A stretch of 64,000 bases of DNA from Niveibacterium microcysteis. GTDB lineage: Bacteria; Pseudomonadota; Gammaproteobacteria; Burkholderiales; Rhodocyclaceae. Both the position numbers and the translations under genes were made by a program. The stretch lies in the NCBI RefSeq assembly GCF_017161445.1, contig NZ_CP071060.1, forward strand, positions 1,860,001-1,924,000, given 5' to 3'. Under the pieces are notes generated by a model. It was not told where the DNA came from and ran no database searches. It worked only from the letters and a program-made list of their open reading frames with translations. The first letter of the stretch is position 1. Each line of letters starts with the position of its first letter. This document shows, piece by piece, positions 35,485-44,167 of the stretch.

Positions 35485-36369
35485 ATGGCGCGTGCTGAAC
35501 TGAAACGTCCGGAGAAGGCAGAGGCGTTCGCGCAGCGGATGAACCGCGTCATTGATTACATCGACAGCCATCTCGCCGAAGCCGAACCCCTGCGACTGGA
35601 AGCTGTGGCTGCAGTGGCTGCCTTTTCGCCATTTCACTTTCACCGCATCTTCCGGGCGTGGACTGGCGAGACGCTTCAGGACTTCATCAGGCAGCGCCGG
35701 CTGGAGAAGGCGGCAGGGCAATTGGTGCACAACCCGTCGATGACAGTCCAGACGATCAGCCAGCTCTCTGGCTTCAATTCTTCGGAGGCGTTTTCGCGGG
35801 CGTTCTCACAGCATTTCGGAATGCGCCCGAGCGCGTGGCGTCTGGGTGGCTACCGGCAGTGGGATCCGGTCGTGGGCAAAGCGGCTGGCGAGCCGGGGGA
35901 GGATGGGTTTGAGGTTCGCATCCGTGTCGAGCCGGTGCGGACGGTGGTCTATTTTCGGGTCGGTGGAGACTATCGGACTACTTCGCTGGAGGCTTGGACG
36001 AGATGCCTTGAGTGGATGGATCAGCATGGTCTTAACGACCAGCCGTGTTTCGGCATGGCGCTCGATGATCCGCGGATCACGCCGCCCGACCGTTGCCGCT
36101 ACGATGCCTGCGTCGAATTGCCTGCGGGCTGGGACGTCCGCGGCGAACGGATCTCGCGCAAGGTGATGGTCGGAGGCCTCTACGCCAGCCTCTTGTATGT
36201 TGGTCCACGCAGCGGTATCGGCGATGCATGGTTGAAGATGCTCGACGATTGGCTACCCAGCAGCGGTCGTGGTCTTGGCGAGGCAGCGTTCTTCGAGCAC
36301 TACCAGCGTGGGGAATTGCAGAACAAGGACCCCGTGACGGTCGAACTCTTCATGCCGCTTGGCGACTGA
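35485..36369 (+). CDS. AraC-family regulator with GyrI-like effector domain
   Basis: 294 residues, ATG 35485 with AGGGGG 8 bases upstream. N-terminal AraC DNA-binding domain (RMNRVIDYIDSHLAEAEPLRLEAVAAVAAFSPFHFHRIFRAWTGETLQDFIRQRRLEKA ... QLSGFNSSEAFSRAFSQHFGMRPSAWR), then a GyrI/SbmC-like ligand domain (RVEPVRTVVYFRVGGDYRTTSLEAWTRCLEWM ... HYQRGE ... VTVELFMPLGD). The layout is that of Rob/TipA-like regulators that bind drugs or other amphiphiles through the GyrI fold. A hairpin terminator follows two bases after the stop. Confidence 0.93.
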   Translation: MARAELKRPEKAEAFAQRMNRVIDYIDSHLAEAEPLRLEAVAAVAAFSPFHFHRIFRAWTGETLQDFIRQRRLEKAAGQLVHNPSMTVQTISQLSGFNSSEAFSRAFSQHFGMRPSAWRLGGYRQWDPVVGKAAGEPGEDGFEVRIRVEPVRTVVYFRVGGDYRTTSLEAWTRCLEWMDQHGLNDQPCFGMALDDPRITPPDRCRYDACVELPAGWDVRGERISRKVMVGGLYASLLYVGPRSGIGDAWLKMLDDWLPSSGRGLGEAAFFEHYQRGELQNKDPVTVELFMPLGD

Positions 36370-36370
36370 C

Positions 36371-36395
36371 GCAAGCCCCCTGGCAGGGGGCTTGC
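36371..36395 (+). terminator. Hairpin after the AraC/GyrI gene
   Basis: GCAAGCCCCC and GGGGGCTTGC form a perfect 10-bp stem around TGGCA, one base after the stop codon. No T-run follows, so termination strength is uncertain. Confidence 0.7.
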
Positions 36396-36741
36396 AGTTC
36401 CCCGGTGCTCCGCGCTCAACGGATCCAGCAGGCGTGAGTGCGTCGATGAGGCGCATCGGCGCGCAGGTGTGAGCGCGTAGAAGCGTTGGCCGGCGTCACC
36501 GTATCTTGGCCGCCGAAGCACTCAAGGCGCGCGACGTGACAATCGAGCAAGCGGGCTTGCTGGGCGGTTCGACCTATCACTGCCCCCACAACATGCTTGT
36601 GATGACTGCGCCAAGGCAACTGCCGCGGGTAGGGCAGAGCAAGGTTCGCTTGGTCTGGGGTGTTTCGCGGCGCGTGACGTAAAGCTCGATTCGGGCCGCG
36701 GACGCCCTTCTTGTGGTCTGAGGCCTCTGGCCCAGGGCCCC
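36396..36741. other. Gene-free stretch, about 345 bases
   Basis: Overlapping open frames exist on both strands, but none has a start signal or family resemblance. Nothing else recognised. Confidence 0.4.
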
Positions 36742-37050
36742 TCAGGGCTTCGTGCGATGGCCGGACGTTTGTTCTTCGGGTTCAGCGGCTTCGACGGCTT
36801 GCGCTGCGAGTAGTGCGTTCGCGTACGGGCCAAGGCGGCGCGCATCGGACCAACCGAGCGGGTAGCCAAACCAGGTGCCATCGCGTTCCCGCGCGACACC
36901 GCCGTGATCGAGGTGCAGCCACCAGTGCCGATCGGCGCGTATCCACCGCGGCGGCATCTTGAGGCGGGCGGGGGTGCCAGTATCCACAGTCTCCGACGTA
37001 GGGGCCGGCATGACGGTTTCGTGGTCGTGGATATGGGTGGCGCGTTTCAT
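36742..37050 (-). CDS. Hypothetical protein
   Basis: 102 residues from ATG 37050. Hydrophilic, with a central PPRWIRADRHWWLHLDHGGVARERDGTWFGYPLGWSDARRLGPYANALLAAQAVEAAE. The Trp-rich part reads like a small beta fold followed by a helix with repeated Ala. There is no signal peptide or membrane helix. I do not recognise the family, but the composition looks coding. Confidence 0.6.
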   Translation of the reverse strand: MKRATHIHDHETVMPAPTSETVDTGTPARLKMPPRWIRADRHWWLHLDHGGVARERDGTWFGYPLGWSDARRLGPYANALLAAQAVEAAEPEEQTSGHRTKP

Positions 37051-37248
37051 GGCGCAAAATTCTATTCCTGCGTTCGCGTCGCGGGTATCGGTGCTTTGCG
37101 TATGACACGAAGATTTGCAGTCTGGGTAAAACGTCGGCCGGCGTGCGGCAACTTGGCCGCCTGCACTGAGCGCATTTTTGGTGTGCTACCCTGCGCCTCG
37201 CCCACTGCGCTTGTGGTGCGGCTTTCCCCCTGATGGTCTGGAGTTTGC

Positions 37249-37899
37249 ATGGATTTGCTCGTTCAGTTCTTCGATATCGTTTTGCACCTCGACAAGCACC
37301 TGGCGATCCTCGTTGCCCAGTACGGCACCTGGATCTACGCGATTCTCTTTCTGATCGTGTTCTGCGAGACGGGGTTGGTGGTCACGCCTTTCCTGCCGGG
37401 GGACTCGCTGCTGTTTGTGGCTGGCGCGCTTGCCGCGACCGGCGGCATGGACATCGCGGTGCTATCCGGATCGCTGTTCGCAGCCGCAGTGTTGGGCGAT
37501 AACTGCAACTACTGGATCGGGCGCTGGATCGGGCCGCGGGTGTTCCGCTGGGAAAATTCGCGCGTCTTCAACCGCAAAGCCTTTGATACAACCCACGCGT
37601 TCTTCGAAACGCACGGCGGCAAAACGATCATCATCGCCCGCTTCATGCCGCTGGCGCGGACGTTTGCACCGTTCGTAGCCGGTGTGGCGCGCATGACTTA
37701 CCGCCGTTTCCTGCCCTTGGACATCCTTGGCGGCGGCTTGTGGATCTTCTCGCTGACGCTGGCCGGCTACTGGTTCGGTAACCTTGCGTGGGTGAAGGCC
37801 AACCTGAGCCTGGTGATTGTCGGCATCATCGGCATCTCGCTGATGCCGCTGGCCATTGGTTACATCAAGGGGCGCCTGGCTGGTCGCGCCGTCGCCTGA
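37249..37899 (+). CDS. DedA-family membrane protein
   Basis: 216 residues, ATG 37249 with CTGGAG 8 bases upstream. DedA hallmarks: FCETGLVVTPFLPGDSLLFVAGALAA, a GDNCNYWIGRWIGPRVF segment, KTIIIARFMPLARTFAPFVAGVARMTYRRFL and the helix ILGGGLWIFSLTLAGYWFG. The conserved Arg of ARFxPxxR and the acidic E/D of CETG and PGD are present. The family moves lipid carriers such as undecaprenyl phosphate or phospholipids across the inner membrane and supports proton-motive-force-dependent resistance. A terminator follows. Confidence 0.95.
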   Translation: MDLLVQFFDIVLHLDKHLAILVAQYGTWIYAILFLIVFCETGLVVTPFLPGDSLLFVAGALAATGGMDIAVLSGSLFAAAVLGDNCNYWIGRWIGPRVFRWENSRVFNRKAFDTTHAFFETHGGKTIIIARFMPLARTFAPFVAGVARMTYRRFLPLDILGGGLWIFSLTLAGYWFGNLAWVKANLSLVIVGIIGISLMPLAIGYIKGRLAGRAVA

Positions 37900-37931
37900 A
37901 CTGTGTCCCGCCCAGGCGGGTTAAACTAGGA

Positions 37932-37960
37932 GGCCGACCGGCAAACCCGGCCGGCCTTTT
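37932..37960 (+). terminator. Rho-independent terminator between dedA-type gene and purN
   Basis: GGCCGACCGG and CCGGCCGGCC form a 10-bp stem with one mismatch around CAAAC, followed by TTTT. It ends only 10 bases before the purN start, so purN must be transcribed from within or past this element. Confidence 0.85.
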
Positions 37961-37970
37961 CATTTCTGAC

Positions 37971-38612
37971 ATGAAGAAACTCGTCATCCTAATTTCTGGA
38001 CGCGGCTCCAATATGGAGGCCATTGTCCGTGCCGCGATTCCGGGGGCAAAGATCGCGGCGGTGATCGCCAACAAGCCGACGGCAGCCGGGCTGGCTTTCG
38101 CTCGTGCGCACGGCATTGAGGCCGAGGTGGTCGACCACACGGCCTACGCTGACCGCGACGCCTTCGACAACGCGTTGGCGATCGCTATCGACCGCCACGA
38201 ACCCGATCTTGTCGTATTGGCGGGTTTCATGCGTGTCCTGGGTGACGCCTTCGTGCGGCGCTACGAAGGCCGGATGATCAACATTCATCCGTCGCTGTTG
38301 CCGAGCTTTCCCGGCCTGCATACGCACCGCAAAGCAATCGAATCCGGTGTGCGCTTGCATGGTGCCACGGTGCATTTCGTCACGCCGACGCTCGACTGCG
38401 GTCCGATCATTGCGCAGGCGGCGGTTCCAGTCGGCGCGGATGACACCGAGGCGTCGCTGGCTGCGAAGGTGCTGGTGCAGGAGCATGTCATCTACCCGCA
38501 GGCAGTGCGCTGGTTTGTGGAAGGGCGGCTGCGTGTGGAGGGAAACCGCGTCACCGTGATCGATGCCGATCTGCCCTCGGACGGGTGGATGGTGCCGCTG
38601 CCGGATGCCTGA
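37971..38612 (+). CDS. purN: Phosphoribosylglycinamide formyltransferase
   Basis: 213 residues; the enzyme transfers a formyl group from 10-formyl-tetrahydrofolate to GAR in purine synthesis. ATG 37971 starts MKKLVILISGRGSN, the phosphate-binding loop. Catalytic residues are all present: N104 and H106 in MINIHPSLLPSFPG and D142 in TPTLDCGPII. No strong ribosome site is seen because a terminator hairpin ends 10 bases upstream. Its end overlaps the next gene by eight bases. Confidence 0.96.
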   Translation: MKKLVILISGRGSNMEAIVRAAIPGAKIAAVIANKPTAAGLAFARAHGIEAEVVDHTAYADRDAFDNALAIAIDRHEPDLVVLAGFMRVLGDAFVRRYEGRMINIHPSLLPSFPGLHTHRKAIESGVRLHGATVHFVTPTLDCGPIIAQAAVPVGADDTEASLAAKVLVQEHVIYPQAVRWFVEGRLRVEGNRVTVIDADLPSDGWMVPLPDA

Positions 38613-39747
38613 CGGCCCAAACCGATTCCAGAGGTGGCGACAGCGCTGGTTGCGACCGCTACCGGTGGCGATCGCCTTATCGCTGCTGTTTCACTTGCTG
38701 ATGCTGTCCGCGCCGGGGTGGGATCTGTCGGTGGTCGCCGAGCCGGTGCGCATCGAGGCGACCCTGCAACTGCCGCCGGTGCAGCAGACCTCGGTCACGC
38801 GTACCGAAGCGCCGAAGCCGCCTGATCTGACGCCTCGTCCGAGCGCGACGCCCAAAGGCGGCGGGCGGCCGCAACGCACGTTGGCCGTGCCGCGCGAGCA
38901 GGGGGTTGAGGCTACGGTGCCAGTCACGCAGGCGCCAGTCGAATCGCCGGAGCCCTCCCCGGGTGCCAGTTCGGCAACGGAAGTGCCTGCAGCGTCTGAG
39001 GTGGCTGCGGCCCCGAAAGACCCGATTCCGGTGTCGGTGGACCCGGCTGCCACGCAAGCCTGGCCGCGCGAAGGGCGGATTCGCTTTCAGGTGCGCTACG
39101 GCGAGACGATCGAGGTTGGCGAAATGATCCATACCTGGTCGCACGATGGGGAGCGCTACACGATGCGAAGCGAAGCCGCGACCGTGGGGCTTGCGCGACT
39201 CATCAAACGTTTCAACGGCGTGCAGCAGAGCCAGGGGCGGGTCGGGCCGGAAGGGCTGGCGCCGACGGGGTTTCAGGAGGATTTGAACGGCAAGCAGTCG
39301 CATGCGGTGTTCGACTGGGCGCAGCGCAAGGTGTTTCTGTCGCGCCCGGACCGTGTTCGCGAGGTGGCGTTTGACGGCATGGCCGAGGACATTCTGAGCC
39401 TCGCGCATCATCTGGCGTTTCAGCCGGATGGCGTAACCAGCATGTCGCTCTATGTTGTCGGCGGGCGCTGGGGGGCGGAAGCAACGCTAAGCCAGGTGGC
39501 CAACGAGTTGTTGCGCTTGCCGTGGGGCAGCATTGAAACGCGCCACTTCCACTGCGAGGCACGCAACGGCGAATTCGTTGTGGACTTGTGGCTCTCGCGC
39601 CAGCACCGTAATGCGCCGGTGCGTATCCGGGTGGATGACCGCAAACAGGGCCACGTGGTCGACGAGATTGCACGCGAGATTGAACTGGATGGCGTGAAGG
39701 CGGATATCCTGCCTTCGCGCGACGTGGACGATTCCTACAAGGGTTGA
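38605..39747 (+). CDS. DUF3108 domain protein with TonB-like N-terminus
   Basis: 380 residues from ATG 38605, overlapping the end of purN (ATGCCTGA). One N-terminal transmembrane helix (LPVAIALSLLFHLLMLSAPGW), a long Pro/Ala-rich stretch (about residues 50-150), then a periplasmic DUF3108 domain (RIRFQVRYGETIEVGEMIHTWSHDGERYTMRSEA ... DGMAEDILSLAHHLAFQPD ... ETRHFHCEA ... VRIRVDDRKQGHVVDEIA). The purN-DUF3108 order is common in Rhodocyclales. Probably an envelope protein; role unknown. Confidence 0.9.
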   Translation: MPDGPNRFQRWRQRWLRPLPVAIALSLLFHLLMLSAPGWDLSVVAEPVRIEATLQLPPVQQTSVTRTEAPKPPDLTPRPSATPKGGGRPQRTLAVPREQGVEATVPVTQAPVESPEPSPGASSATEVPAASEVAAAPKDPIPVSVDPAATQAWPREGRIRFQVRYGETIEVGEMIHTWSHDGERYTMRSEAATVGLARLIKRFNGVQQSQGRVGPEGLAPTGFQEDLNGKQSHAVFDWAQRKVFLSRPDRVREVAFDGMAEDILSLAHHLAFQPDGVTSMSLYVVGGRWGAEATLSQVANELLRLPWGSIETRHFHCEARNGEFVVDLWLSRQHRNAPVRIRVDDRKQGHVVDEIAREIELDGVKADILPSRDVDDSYKG

Positions 39748-41009
39748 TGATGCATATCACCAAGAACCGCCTCGACGAGGCAACCGAAGTCCTGTCCGAG
39801 GTGCTGCGCTTCGAGCACCCGGCGGACGCCGTGCTGTCGAGCTTCTTCCGCGAGCACAAGTCGCTCGGTCATCGCGACCGCGGCGTGATTGCCGAGACTG
39901 TTTATGCGGTACTGCGCAACCGTCGCCGGCTTGAGGCGTGGTGCGGTGATCGCGCGACCGGCCGCCGTTTGCTGTTGGCAGCCCTGATTCGTGTTCAGGG
40001 GATCTCGTCTCGCCAGCTTGAAGAGGTCGTGTCGGCCACCGAGCAGCGCTGGCTGGCCGAGCGCCAAGCTGCCGCGGCCCCCCAACTGAGCTATGCCGAG
40101 CAGGCTGACCTGCCGGACTGGCTTGCCGGCCGTCTGGCCGAGGTGCATGGCGAAGAGCGTGCCTTGCGCTTGGCGCAAGCGCTCAACCGCCCGGCGCCGC
40201 TCGACTTGCGAGTCAATCCGCTGAAAGCCAAGCGTGATGAGGTGATCGCGCAGTTGCGTGCCGATGGCATCGCTTGCGAAGCGGGCGTCTATTCGCCGCT
40301 CGCCATCCGCCTGGCCGAAAAACCCTCGCTCGCGAAGCATCCGCTCTTCCTGGATGGGTCGATCGAGGTGCAGGACGAAGGCAGCCAGCTACTCGGTTTC
40401 CTGGTCGCCCCGAAGCGTGGCGAGATGGTGGCCGATTTCTGCGCCGGCGCCGGCGGCAAGACCTTGTTGCTGGGCGGGCTGATGCGCTCGACCGGCCGGC
40501 TCTATGCGTTTGATACCGCAGAGCGGCGCCTCGCGCGCCTGAAGCCGCGGGTAGCGCGGTCTGGGCTCTCGAACGTGCATACCTCGGCCATTGCGCACGA
40601 GAACGACGCGCGCCTCAAGCGGCTGGCGGGCAAGATCGATCGCGTGCTGGTCGATGCGCCGTGCAGCGGGCTTGGCACGCTGCGCCGCAACCCGGACCTG
40701 AAGTGGCGCCAGTCGCCTGAGGCGGTGCAGGAGCTCACCGCGAAGCAGCTGTCGATTCTGTCGGGCGCAGCCCGGTTGCTGAAGAAGGGCGGGCGCCTCG
40801 TCTATGCGACGTGCAGCGTGTTGCCGGAAGAGAACGATGCCATCGTCGATGCCTTCCTGGCAGCGAATCCGGGCTTCCGCATCGTGTCCGCGCAGGATGT
40901 GCTGACGACGCAGGGAATCAACCTGGCCTGCGGCGAGCGGCTGCGTCTCGATCCGCTGGAGCATGGCACGGACGGATTCTTCGCGGTTGCGATGGAGCGC
41001 GGCGAATGA
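39747..41009 (+). CDS. RsmB/NOP-family RNA m5C methyltransferase
   Basis: 420 residues; ATG at 39747 overlaps the previous stop, with a second ATG three bases later. The N-terminal NusB-like helical part (VLRFEHPADAVLSSFFREHKSLGHRDRGVIAETVYAVLRNRRRLEAW) is followed by a Rossmann methyltransferase (VADFCAGAGGKTLLLGGLM). The two catalytic cysteines of m5C enzymes sit in VDAPCSGLGTLRRNPD and YATCSVLPEEN. It should methylate a cytosine in rRNA, as RsmB does at C967, but the exact target is uncertain. Overlaps mscS by four bases. Confidence 0.93.
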   Translation: MMHITKNRLDEATEVLSEVLRFEHPADAVLSSFFREHKSLGHRDRGVIAETVYAVLRNRRRLEAWCGDRATGRRLLLAALIRVQGISSRQLEEVVSATEQRWLAERQAAAAPQLSYAEQADLPDWLAGRLAEVHGEERALRLAQALNRPAPLDLRVNPLKAKRDEVIAQLRADGIACEAGVYSPLAIRLAEKPSLAKHPLFLDGSIEVQDEGSQLLGFLVAPKRGEMVADFCAGAGGKTLLLGGLMRSTGRLYAFDTAERRLARLKPRVARSGLSNVHTSAIAHENDARLKRLAGKIDRVLVDAPCSGLGTLRRNPDLKWRQSPEAVQELTAKQLSILSGAARLLKKGGRLVYATCSVLPEENDAIVDAFLAANPGFRIVSAQDVLTTQGINLACGERLRLDPLEHGTDGFFAVAMERGE

Positions 41010-42334
41010 GCACGCAGGAAACGTCACAACAGGCCGGGAACGCCCTGATTGCGGCCTTCCAGGCGGTTGTTGCGGAGCTGTCGACGACGGCGTCGCAGAT
41101 GCAGTTGCTCACCGTGGCCGTGATTCTTGTGGCCTCCGGTTTTGTCTCGCGGCGTGTCGTTGCGCACTTCTCGGCGCCGACGACGATGGCGCGACTGGTT
41201 CGCGCCGTGGCGTGGCCCTTGGCGGCCGTTTTGTTGTTGTTGGTCGCGCGCGCCGGATTCCGCATGGCGGGGTATCGCGGTACGGAAATCGCAATTGCGA
41301 TGCAGTTGGCGTTCGCACTCTGCGTGCTGCGGCTGATCGAAGTCGCGCTTCGCCAGGTGTTCTTCAAATCGTCCTGGCTCAAGGGCGTTGAGCGCTACAT
41401 CGCAGTCGGCGTCTGGGCCGTAGTGGCGCTGGATCTGCTAGGGCTGTTGCCAGAGCTCATCGACTGGCTCGACAGCATGCGCCTGCACATGGGCAAGCAG
41501 CAGGTCTCGCTGTGGACGCTGATCAACGGTGCATTGTCGTCCGCTGCAACCATCGTGGTCGCGATGTGGGTGGCAGGCATCATCGAGGATCGCCTGATGG
41601 CATCGCGCCGCATGGATAGCAGTGTCCAGGCGGTGCTGGCTCGGCTGTCGCGTGCGTTGCTGCTGTTCATCGGCGTGATGGCCGCCATGTCGCTGGTCGG
41701 CCTCGACTTCACGGCGCTTTCGGTCTTTTCTGGCGCACTGGGCGTCGGTATCGGCCTCGGCATGCAGAAGATCGCCGCCAACTACATTTCGGGCTTCATC
41801 ATCCTGCTGGATCGCTCGATCCGCATCGGCAACATGATCTCGGTTGGCGCCGACCGTGGCGAGGTGCAACAGATCACCACGCGCTACACGGTGCTGCGGG
41901 CACCGACGGGGATCAACGTGATCGTTCCGAACGAGACCTTGATCGGCGCCGTGGTGCAGAACGAGACCTTTGCCGACAAGAACGTATGGATCGGCATCCC
42001 GGTGCAGGTCAGTTACAGCTGCGATGTTGAACGAGCGCTCGCGTTGCTGGTCGAATGTGCATCGGCGGGCGGAGAACGGGTGCTGAAAGATCCACCTCCG
42101 GTCGCGCATCTGGTGGCATTTGCCGATAGCGGCATCAATCTGCAGCTGGGTGTCTGGATCTACGACCCCTTGCAGGGCAATCTGGGCATCAAGTCGAACA
42201 TCAACCGCGAGATTTGGCGCCGCTTCCGCGAAGAGGGGATCGAGATCCCGTTCCCGCAGCGCGAGGTGCGTGTCGTTGGGCCGGTACCGGCGGACGTGCC
42301 ACCTGCGGCAATCGCGCAGGCGGGTGCTGCCTAA
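41006..42334 (+). CDS. MscS-family mechanosensitive ion channel
   Basis: 442 residues from ATG 41006, overlapping the preceding stop (ATGA). About five hydrophobic helices precede the pore-lining TM3 and beta domain: VFSGALGVGIGLGMQKIAANYISGFIILLDRSIRIGNMISV, then GEVQQITTRYTVLRAPTGINVIVPNETLIGAVVQN, which matches the MscS middle domain closely. The C-terminal alpha/beta part (YSCDVERALALLVECA ... FREEGIEIPFPQREVRV) completes the fold. It opens on membrane tension to release solutes at hypo-osmotic shock. The extra N-terminal helices place it in the larger MscS subgroup. Confidence 0.95.
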   Translation: MSTQETSQQAGNALIAAFQAVVAELSTTASQMQLLTVAVILVASGFVSRRVVAHFSAPTTMARLVRAVAWPLAAVLLLLVARAGFRMAGYRGTEIAIAMQLAFALCVLRLIEVALRQVFFKSSWLKGVERYIAVGVWAVVALDLLGLLPELIDWLDSMRLHMGKQQVSLWTLINGALSSAATIVVAMWVAGIIEDRLMASRRMDSSVQAVLARLSRALLLFIGVMAAMSLVGLDFTALSVFSGALGVGIGLGMQKIAANYISGFIILLDRSIRIGNMISVGADRGEVQQITTRYTVLRAPTGINVIVPNETLIGAVVQNETFADKNVWIGIPVQVSYSCDVERALALLVECASAGGERVLKDPPPVAHLVAFADSGINLQLGVWIYDPLQGNLGIKSNINREIWRRFREEGIEIPFPQREVRVVGPVPADVPPAAIAQAGAA

Positions 42335-42439
42335 ACCGGTTTCTGAAATGTTGGCGGCGCGTCGTTCACGCGTGGCGCGGCGCCCGCTGGTCGCATAAAA
42401 TCAATAAGTTATAACCATAACCCTGAGGGGAAACGTTTG

Positions 42440-43612
42440 ATGTTTGCTGGAATTCTCGACCTGCCCTGGTGGGGCTATGTGCTGGTGGTGCTGGGCCTGA
42501 CGCATATCACGATCGCGTCGGTCACGATCTTCCTGCACCGCCACCAAGCGCACCGCGCGCTTGATCTGCACGCCATTCCGAGCCACTTCTTCCGGTTCTG
42601 GCTGTGGATGACGACGGGCATGGTCACCAAGGAGTGGGCGGCGATTCACCGCAAGCACCACGCCAAGTGCGAAACCGCGGAAGACCCGCACAGCCCGCAG
42701 ATTCTGGGCATCAACCGCGTGTTGTGGGGCGGCGTGTTCCTCTACGTGAAGGAATCGCGCAACAAGGACACCATGGAGCGCTACGGCCATGGCACGCCCG
42801 ATGACTGGATGGAGCGCAACATCTACACGCCGGGCCAGAAGGTTGGCATCGTGCTGATGCTGGCGATCGACATGGCGCTGTTCGGCGTAGTGCCGGGCGC
42901 GTTGATCTGGGGCGTGCAGATGATCTGGATCCCGTTCTGGGCGGCCGGCGTCATCAACGGTCTGGGGCACTTCTGGGGCTACCGCAATTACGACTGCGTG
43001 GATGCTTCGACGAACCTCGTGCCTTGGGGCATCCTGATTGGTGGTGAAGAGCTGCACAACAACCATCACAGTTTTGCGACCTCGGCCAAGCTCTCGTCGA
43101 AGTGGTACGAATTCGACATCGGCTGGATGTACATCCGCATCATGGAAATGCTGGGCCTCGCGAAGGTCAAGAAGACGATTCCGCAGCCGAAGTTTGCCGA
43201 GGCAAAGAAGATGGTCGACCTCGAGATGCTGCAGGCCATCGTGACGCATCGCTACGACGTGATGCGCCGCTACGCCAACAGTCTCAAGGATGTGTACCGC
43301 GAGGAAATGGCCAAGCTGTCGCAGAGCGAGAGCAAGGTCGATCTCAAGCAACTGCGCCGCTGGCTGAACGCCGAGCGGACCGAAGGTTTCCCGGCCAAGT
43401 TGCAGCAGCAGTTCGAGAAGGCGGTGGCTGAAAGCCCGCGCCTGCAGCAGCTGGTGACGATGAAGCAGGAGCTGGTCGCGATCTGGGCACGCTCCAGCGC
43501 TTCGCGCGAACAACTCGTGAAACAGCTGCAGGACTGGTGCGCGCGCGCGGAGGCCAGCGGTATCCGCCAGCTCGAAGAGTTCTCTGAGCGTCTGCGTCGC
43601 TACGCAGTCTGA
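42440..43612 (+). CDS. DesA-type fatty acid desaturase with long C-terminal tail
   Basis: 390 residues from ATG 42440 (GAGGGG upstream; an in-frame TTG just precedes). The three histidine boxes of integral-membrane di-iron desaturases are complete: HRHQAH (33-38), HRKHH (70-74) and HNNHH (206-210), with hydrophobic helices between. The substrate is probably a membrane acyl chain, giving a cis-9 double bond. Residues 235-390 are not part of the usual desaturase: a charged helical extension ending QLVKQLQDWCARAEASGIRQLEEFSERLRRYAV, which resembles the C-terminal end of ISL3-type transposases. A strong terminator follows. Confidence 0.92.
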   Translation: MFAGILDLPWWGYVLVVLGLTHITIASVTIFLHRHQAHRALDLHAIPSHFFRFWLWMTTGMVTKEWAAIHRKHHAKCETAEDPHSPQILGINRVLWGGVFLYVKESRNKDTMERYGHGTPDDWMERNIYTPGQKVGIVLMLAIDMALFGVVPGALIWGVQMIWIPFWAAGVINGLGHFWGYRNYDCVDASTNLVPWGILIGGEELHNNHHSFATSAKLSSKWYEFDIGWMYIRIMEMLGLAKVKKTIPQPKFAEAKKMVDLEMLQAIVTHRYDVMRRYANSLKDVYREEMAKLSQSESKVDLKQLRRWLNAERTEGFPAKLQQQFEKAVAESPRLQQLVTMKQELVAIWARSSASREQLVKQLQDWCARAEASGIRQLEEFSERLRRYAV

Positions 43613-43630
43613 CAGCGGTTCAGAACACGA

Positions 43631-43660
43631 AAACGGGCACCCTGGGGTGCCCGTTTTTCT
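43631..43660. terminator. Rho-independent terminator between convergent genes
   Basis: AAACGGGCACC and GGTGCCCGTTT form an 11-bp perfect stem around CTGG, followed by TTCTTT on the plus strand; an A-rich flank on the left gives a shorter U-run for the minus strand. It separates the desaturase from the convergent arsR-family gene. Confidence 0.92.
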
Positions 43661-43685
43661 TTGGTGGATTGCGCCGACGCGGCTG

Positions 43686-44048
43686 CTATTGCACCGGCTT
43701 GCGACTTGCCGTCAAAGCCTGGTGCAAGGCCAGGTCCTTCTCCAACTCCCGCGCTACCGAGTCGCACACCAGCGAGCACAGGTCGTAGATCGCCGGGTCT
43801 GCGACGCTGATCACCGTGGTTGTGCCGCGTGGCGTGCGTGCGACGATGCCCGCGTCGGAGAGCACGCGCAGATGTTTGGAGACATTCGCCTGGCTGCATT
43901 GCGCGATGTCGGTCAGCTCGCCGACCGAGCGCTCGTTCTCTCGCAGTGCGTTCAGGATACGCAGGCGGGTCGGATCGGACAGCGCCTTGAAGTACAAGGC
44001 GACGCGGTCGATAGCTTGTTCCGGTAGGGCCATTGGGGTTGCGTCCAT
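43686..44048 (-). CDS. ArsR-family repressor with candidate sensing cysteines
   Basis: 120 residues, ATG 44048. The winged helix is standard: FKALSDPTRLRILNALRENERSVGELTDIAQCSQANVSKHLRVLSDAGIVARTPRGTTTVISVADP. Cysteines at 51 (start of the recognition region), 91 and 95 (last helix, LCSLVCDSV) are placed as in BigR/SqrR-type sensors, which form di- or tetrasulfide links, rather than the CVC metal site of ArsR/SmtB. It probably represses the divergent RND/TrxC/OsmC operon and is released by oxidants or persulfides; the ligand is inference. Confidence 0.9.
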   Translation of the reverse strand: MDATPMALPEQAIDRVALYFKALSDPTRLRILNALRENERSVGELTDIAQCSQANVSKHLRVLSDAGIVARTPRGTTTVISVADPAIYDLCSLVCDSVARELEKDLALHQALTASRKPVQ

Positions 44049-44167
44049 TGTCTAGTTGTTGCCTCCAATATATCCCAGTGGTTATCAAGCGAACAAGCCT
44101 TGAATAAATCGCTATGTGGTTATATATTGATAGCAGACTTGAACGCATTCGACGAGGACAAGCTGCA
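44049..44167. promoter_or_regulatory. Divergent promoter/operator region of the arsR - RND block
   Basis: 119 AT-rich bases in otherwise GC-rich DNA. CAATATAT (44066-44073) and ATATATTG (44122-44129) are inverted repeats. GTGGTTAT occurs twice in direct orientation (44078-44085 and 44116-44123), 38 bases apart. These are the best candidates for repressor sites controlling both directions. Confidence 0.6.

Noticed and set aside
43686..44048. Arsenic resistance operon
   Set aside because: No arsB, arsC or acr3 gene nearby and the CVC metal site of ArsR is absent; the operon content points to thiol stress.
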